7,187 bases of DNA, from positions 1 through 7,187 of the forward strand of contig NZ_DAFZ01000036.1 of assembly GCF_002498065.1 (NCBI RefSeq). Reading direction: 5' to 3'. The number at the start of each line of letters is the position of its first letter. Within the stretch, counting starts at the first letter, position 1. The notes beneath the pieces were generated by a model. It made no database searches. It was given only the letters and a program-made list of their open reading frames with translations, and was not told where the DNA came from. This DNA comes from Methanoculleus sp. UBA208. Lineage in GTDB: Archaea; Halobacteriota; Methanomicrobia; Methanomicrobiales; Methanoculleaceae. The translations under genes and the position numbers were made by a program. Below are positions 4,711 to 7,187 of this stretch, piece by piece.

Positions 4711-4886
4711 CAGTATCCGCAAGCGTTGCCGCCTGATTGGGCAAAGGGGGGCATTTCATCCTCTATATCGGCCGTATGAGCGGCGGGGATCGCCGGAGGA
4801 TGTTTATGGTCGGCTGCGGCGGAGATCCGCCGCCTGGCGGCTTCTGTGAAGGCGGCAATTCCGACGAGGAAGGCGGGAAATTCGAG

Positions 4887-4894
4887 TATTTAAG
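4887..4894 (+). promoter_or_regulatory. Likely TATA box for the first MNT-HEPN operon
   Basis: TATTTAAG matches the archaeal TATA consensus and follows purine-rich GGGAAATTCGAG. Transcription would start near 4915, leaving a leader of about 150 bases before the ATG at 5066, long for an archaeon. No closer TATA box is clear. Confidence 0.45.
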
Positions 4895-5065
4895 CGTTGC
4901 TTGACCTGATTGACCCGCTGGTATACGGCATGGCCTGGATGTCTGCGGGGTGTATCCGGATCCCCAACGCGCCCGTCACGAACAGCCGATGATACAGTCC
5001 CTCGACCGGCAACCGGCAGGCAAAAGCGTTATCCTGATCGGTGAGCAACAGGAGTACGGTGCAGC

Positions 5066-5368
5066 ATGCTTACGGCCGAGAGTATCATCGGGGCGCTGGC
5101 GGATCACCGGGAGCGGATCCGGAGCCTTGGCGTCCGGCGGATCGGCGTCTTCGGGTCTTTCGTCCGGGGTGAAGAGCGCGAGGAGAGCGATATCGACATT
5201 CTCGTCGAGTTCGAGGAGGGGGGGCGTTCCTTCGACACCTATATGGATCTGAAATTTTTCCTCGAGGATCTCTTCAAAAGGAGAGTCGACCTTGTCGACC
5301 GCGACGTCGTAAAACCGGGTCTCGCGCCCTACATTCTCCGGAGCGTTCGATATGTCCCGGGAATATGA
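5066..5368 (+). CDS. mntA: MNT nucleotidyltransferase antitoxin (MntA-type)
   Basis: The 100-aa protein is a minimal nucleotidyltransferase. It has the defining GS-x(10)-DxD motif: G30-S31 in GVFGSFVRG, D42 and D44 in ESDIDILVEF, and a third acidic residue D75 in RRVDLVD. In characterised pairs such as Shewanella MntA-HepT, the enzyme transfers AMP to a tyrosine in the HEPN partner's RX4HXY motif and so blocks the toxin. All catalytic residues are present here. ATG 5066 is the only start that leaves the full N-terminal helix; GGAG at 5050-5053 is 12 bases upstream, rather far. Its last 17 bases overlap the HEPN gene, so the two are translated together. Length is normal for the family. Confidence 0.93.
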   Translation: MLTAESIIGALADHRERIRSLGVRRIGVFGSFVRGEEREESDIDILVEFEEGGRSFDTYMDLKFFLEDLFKRRVDLVDRDVVKPGLAPYILRSVRYVPGI

Positions 5369-5699
5369 CCTCTACCTCCGTGACATTCTTGAGGCTATCG
5401 GCAGGATTCAACGGTATACCCGGGGAATGGACTACGAGATGTTCACGGAGAGCGATCTCGTGCAGGACGCTGTGATCCGGAATCTCATGGTCATCGGCGA
5501 AGCCGTCAAACTCATCCCCGAACCGCTCAAACGCGAGCATGCCGGGATATCCTGGAGAAAGATTGCGGGGATGCGGGACATCCTCATCCATGCATACTTC
5601 GGGGTCCATAACGAGGTCGTCTGGGATGTCGTCCGGAACAAAATCCCGGAACTGCAGGTTGTGGTCAGGGAGATGCTCGGTGGCGACCCTCCCCGGTAA
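5352..5699 (+). CDS. hepT: HEPN toxin (HepT-type, DUF86)
   Basis: The 115-aa all-helical protein carries the HEPN ribonuclease motif RX4HXY as RDILIHAYF: R75, H80 and Y82. Typical DUF86 features come before it: YLRDILEAIGRI near the N-terminus, FTESDLVQDAVIRNLMVIGE (31-50) and W-RKIAGMRD. HepT toxins cut RNA as dimers and are silenced by AMP placed on the motif tyrosine by the neighbouring MntA. The ATG at 5352 lies inside the end of mntA, giving a 17-base overlap, the usual gene order and coupling for this system. The gene is intact and at normal length. The pair probably works as a type VII TA system; the RNA target is not visible from sequence. Confidence 0.93.
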   Translation: MSREYDLYLRDILEAIGRIQRYTRGMDYEMFTESDLVQDAVIRNLMVIGEAVKLIPEPLKREHAGISWRKIAGMRDILIHAYFGVHNEVVWDVVRNKIPELQVVVREMLGGDPPR

Positions 5700-5803
5700 T
5701 CCCAGCACCTCCCTGTTCGCGGGACAGACCACATCGTCCGTCAAAAGACTGATACCGTGGGTGAGAGAAATACTAACCAGCGAACGGGTGAGGTCCGGGA
5801 GAA

Positions 5804-6134
5804 ATGGCGGGGTATACATTGACAGAGAAGGCCCGTGAGATCATCGTTGCGATACTGACCCGGAACGATGCCGAACGGATCGCGATCTTTTGGCTCCTGT
5901 GCACGGGGAGAGGCCGGCGCGAAGAGTGATATCGACATCCTGGTCCGGTTCGCCCGCAAAAAGAGCCTCTTTGAAATTGTCCGGATCGAGGGTGAGATCA
6001 GAAGAGCTCTCCATAGAAACGTGGATCTCGTAACCGAGAACGCTGTGAGCCCCTATCTTGTCGATGCAATACACCGTGATGCAGTGGTAATTTATGACGC
6101 CGAAGGATCCCGCGTATCTCCACCACATCCTTGA
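5804..6134 (+). pseudogene. mntA: Second MNT antitoxin, +1 frameshift at a T-run
   Basis: From ATG 5804 the frame reads MAGYTLTEKAREIIVAILTR and NDAERIAIF, then derails at TTTT (5888-5891). With one T fewer it continues GSCARGEAGAKSDIDILVRF and on to AVVIYDAEGSRVSPPHP, 109 aa in all. The repaired protein has G30-S31, D42, D44 and D74, so every catalytic residue is kept. As written, translation stops after about 39 codons at the TGA just before GATATCGAC. GGTGAGG and GGGAG lie just ahead of the ATG. It overlaps the next HEPN gene by 41 bases. It is a paralogue of the MNT at 5066 with moderate similarity (SDIDILV and VDLV shared). A sequencing error, a true lesion, or slippage at TTTTGG are all possible. 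Confidence 0.88.
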
Positions 6135-6443
6135 TGCCATCGCCAGCATTGAGGATTTTTCCGAGGGCATTTCATCGGCGGCAGACCTCAGCAATCGCCG
6201 GCTTGAACGCGCCGGGATCGAGCGCATGCTGACCATCATCGGCGAGGCGGCAAAGAACGTCTCTCCGCAGCTGCGAAGGAAACACCCGGAGATCCCCTGG
6301 AAAGAAGCAGCAGGACTGCGGGATAAGATCAGCCACCATTACTTCGGTGTGGATTACGAAGCGGTATTCCTACTATAGAAGACGATCTCCCGGTGCTTAA
6401 GCAGGGAATCCGTGCAATTCTCGATGAGACTGACCGCACATAA
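6094..6443 (+). pseudogene. hepT: Second HEPN toxin, frameshift near the C-terminus
   Basis: The frame from ATG 6094 gives MTPKDPAYLHHILDAIASIE, GIERMLTIIGEAAKNVSPQL and the HEPN motif RDKISHHYF (R76, H81, Y83). After DYEAVFL it meets a TAG at 6376-6378. One missing base near 6368-6373 accounts for this: in the next frame the protein continues TIEDDLPVLKQGIRAILDET, then DRT and TAA at 6441-6443, the usual last helix of DUF86 proteins. As written the toxin lacks this last helix but keeps its active-site motif, so partial activity cannot be excluded. Its MNT partner upstream is also frameshifted. The first HEPN at 5352 shares the same layout (VIGEAVK against IIGEAAK), so this is a diverged second copy of the module. 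Confidence 0.88.
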
Positions 6444-6550
6444 ACCCCGGGCAGGAACAGAAGAAGGCGTGATGCAGGGGCTCCCTGACGCCTGTGCAAT
6501 CCGATAGGGGCTGCAACATCAGGAAATCCCAAAGAAGGGGGAGTGCAATC

Positions 6551-6570
6551 GCACAGGGAATTACCTGTGC
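6551..6570. repeat. Perfect 7-bp inverted repeat
   Basis: GCACAGG, loop GAATTA, CCTGTGC. It lies about 110 bases after the end of the second HEPN relic with no gene beside it. There is no T-run, so a terminator role is doubtful. Confidence 0.4.
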
Positions 6571-6749
6571 CTTATGGGTCTTCTCGATCTCATGATCTTC
6601 TCGATGAGCAGATCTCGAAAGTATCCGGGTACGACGGATCAGAGTGCTCTCGCTCGGGGCATCGGCAGAAGGAGTAACAATGGGCGCCAGATCGCGAGCA
6701 CGGCCATTATTTGGGCTATCGCCCTGGAGGGGGGGTGCGGGAGTACGAC

Positions 6750-6790
6750 TGTCCGCAGGACAAGAGTTTGAGAAGATGCGGAGCATCTTC
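6750..6790. repeat. Pair of hairpins, 5 bp and perfect 8 bp
   Basis: TGTCC, loop GCA, GGACA (6750-6762), then nine bases, then GAAGATGC, loop GGA, GCATCTTC (6772-6790). The layout of two short stems with a short linker resembles the inserts in the dead TA genes, and the GGA loop equals that of the first hairpin at 2623-2641. No interrupted gene can be identified here. Confidence 0.4.
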
Positions 6791-7148
6791 GAGGGAGATC
6801 CCCTCCTGTCAGAGAGTTCTGGGACGGCCCCATGGAATTGTATCATGTCCGGCACGCCGGAACCTCCTTTCACTGCCGCCGGGATGAGGAAGCCGCATCG
6901 GATCACAGCCTGCGGTATGCACTGCGCCGATGACGAACAGAGAGTATGGTGATCTGTCTCTGTTCATGAGCAGACTTCATAGGAGGTCGTCCCAAAAGGG
7001 TCTGCAAACCTTTGCTGCACTTTGATCGGAATATCTATGTACAAGATTTTCGCCCCCTGAGCCATAACAGAGGTCAGAATGGGGAAACGGCCATTACCCT
7101 GGTATCGCCACGCGGGGGAGAGCGACTGGCCGTAGGGTAGGAGCTCGA

Positions 7149-7165
7149 GAAGAACGAAGTTCTTC
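7149..7165. repeat. Perfect 7-bp hairpin with GAA loop
   Basis: GAAGAAC, loop GAA, GTTCTTC, followed by GAGGG, the same five bases that follow the 8-bp hairpin at 6772-6790. The shared GAAG start, three-base purine loop and GAGGG tail suggest a dispersed palindromic repeat, though two copies are little evidence. Confidence 0.35.
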
Positions 7166-7187
7166 GAGGGACCGGGAGGTGCATCCG

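Larger units (their letters stand above)
4582..5065. other. Intergenic stretch with hairpins and a promoter
   Basis: No gene is supported here. It contains a GAAA-loop hairpin (4690-4710), a G-C-rich palindrome GCGGCGGA/TCCGCCGC with a 2-base spacer (4816-4833), and a good TATA box at 4887-4894. Two short open frames (4930-4992, 20 codons, and 4989 onward, MIQSLDRQPAGKSVILIGEQ) overlap as ATGA, but neither has a ribosome site, so I do not call them genes. The last 170 bases may be the 5' leader of the MNT-HEPN operon. Confidence 0.5.
6444..7187. other. Gene-poor tail with several short hairpins and weak coding traces
   Basis: No intact gene is supported. Protein-like traces occur in different plus frames: EHGHYLGYRPGGGVREYDCP (about 6692-6752) and EFWDGPMELYHVRHAGTSFH, ending RYALRR with a TGA at 6931-6933; another, VCKPLLHFDRNIYVQDFRPL, starts about 7001. 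None has a ribosome site or a family I recognise. TCTTCTCGAT occurs twice (6579-6588 and 6596-6605). Perfect hairpins are listed separately. The segment looks like decayed accessory DNA. Confidence 0.4.

Noticed and set aside
4930..4992. 20-codon open frame with ATGA overlap to another short frame
   Set aside because: No ribosome site and no conserved features; a likely chance event in the leader region.
23..6566. GGAATTACCT shared by 23-32 and 6557-6566
   Set aside because: A 10-base match in 7 kb is expected by chance many times over, and the flanks differ.
6397..6906. 169-codon minus-strand open frame
   Set aside because: No ribosome site, no recognisable motif, and it overlaps the end of the second HEPN relic on the other strand.
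6983..7010. Possible insertion-sequence end (GAGGTCGTCCCAAAAGGG)
   Set aside because: It resembles terminal repeats of several IS families, but no matching second end or transposase is visible in the window.
1..7187. CRISPR arrays, tRNA and rRNA genes
   Set aside because: No regularly spaced repeats, no tRNA-like T-loop with matching cloverleaf and no rRNA-like segment were seen on either strand.

Overview
The window looks like GC-rich archaeal DNA, most likely from a Methanoculleus-type methanogen (Methanomicrobiales). This is inferred from archaeal-style TATA boxes (for example ATATTTAAAT just ahead of a start codon), T-run terminators, strong purine-rich Shine-Dalgarno sites, a fragment of an archaeal-type phosphomannomutase, and a dense set of toxin-antitoxin (TA) families common in these genomes. 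No database search was possible, so the taxon is an inference.

Layout. Bases 1-830 hold convergent terminators, a decayed winged-helix protein tail (minus) and a small coiled-coil/membrane protein resembling XhlA-type phage proteins (minus). An intact unknown 157-aa protein with an apparent internal duplication lies at 961-1434 (plus). Bases 1435-2266 hold only uncertain remnants. From 2267 to 6443 there are five TA modules in a row: (1) a dead DUF2281 antitoxin plus MazF/PemK toxin pair on the minus strand; (2) a dead UPF0175 antitoxin plus DUF3368 PIN-like toxin on the plus strand; (3) an intact VapBC pair, probably read from a leaderless promoter; (4) an intact MNT-HEPN (MntA/HepT) pair; (5) a second MNT-HEPN pair in which both genes carry single-base frameshifts. 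A truncated phosphomannomutase C-terminal domain (minus) lies between modules 3 and 4. Bases 6444-7187 hold no convincing gene but several perfect short hairpins.

Main discovery candidate. When the two dead TA modules are mentally repaired to their family consensus, three short extra segments stand out: 49 nt at the antitoxin/toxin junction, 46 nt inside the MazF relic, and about 43 nt inside the DUF3368 relic. Each contains two small hairpins separated by a short linker. The first is flanked by a 6-bp direct repeat that would restore a classical GTGA stop/start overlap if one copy and the insert were removed. They may be copies of a tiny palindromic insertion element preferring TA genes. The sequences themselves share little, so the family relationship is an inference.

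How the genes work together: only VapBC and the first MNT-HEPN pair look able to work as written. The rest of the block reads as a TA graveyard. Several lesions are +1 changes in homopolymer runs, so assembly error must be excluded for modules 2 and 5. Module 1 has too many lesions of different kinds to be explained that way.
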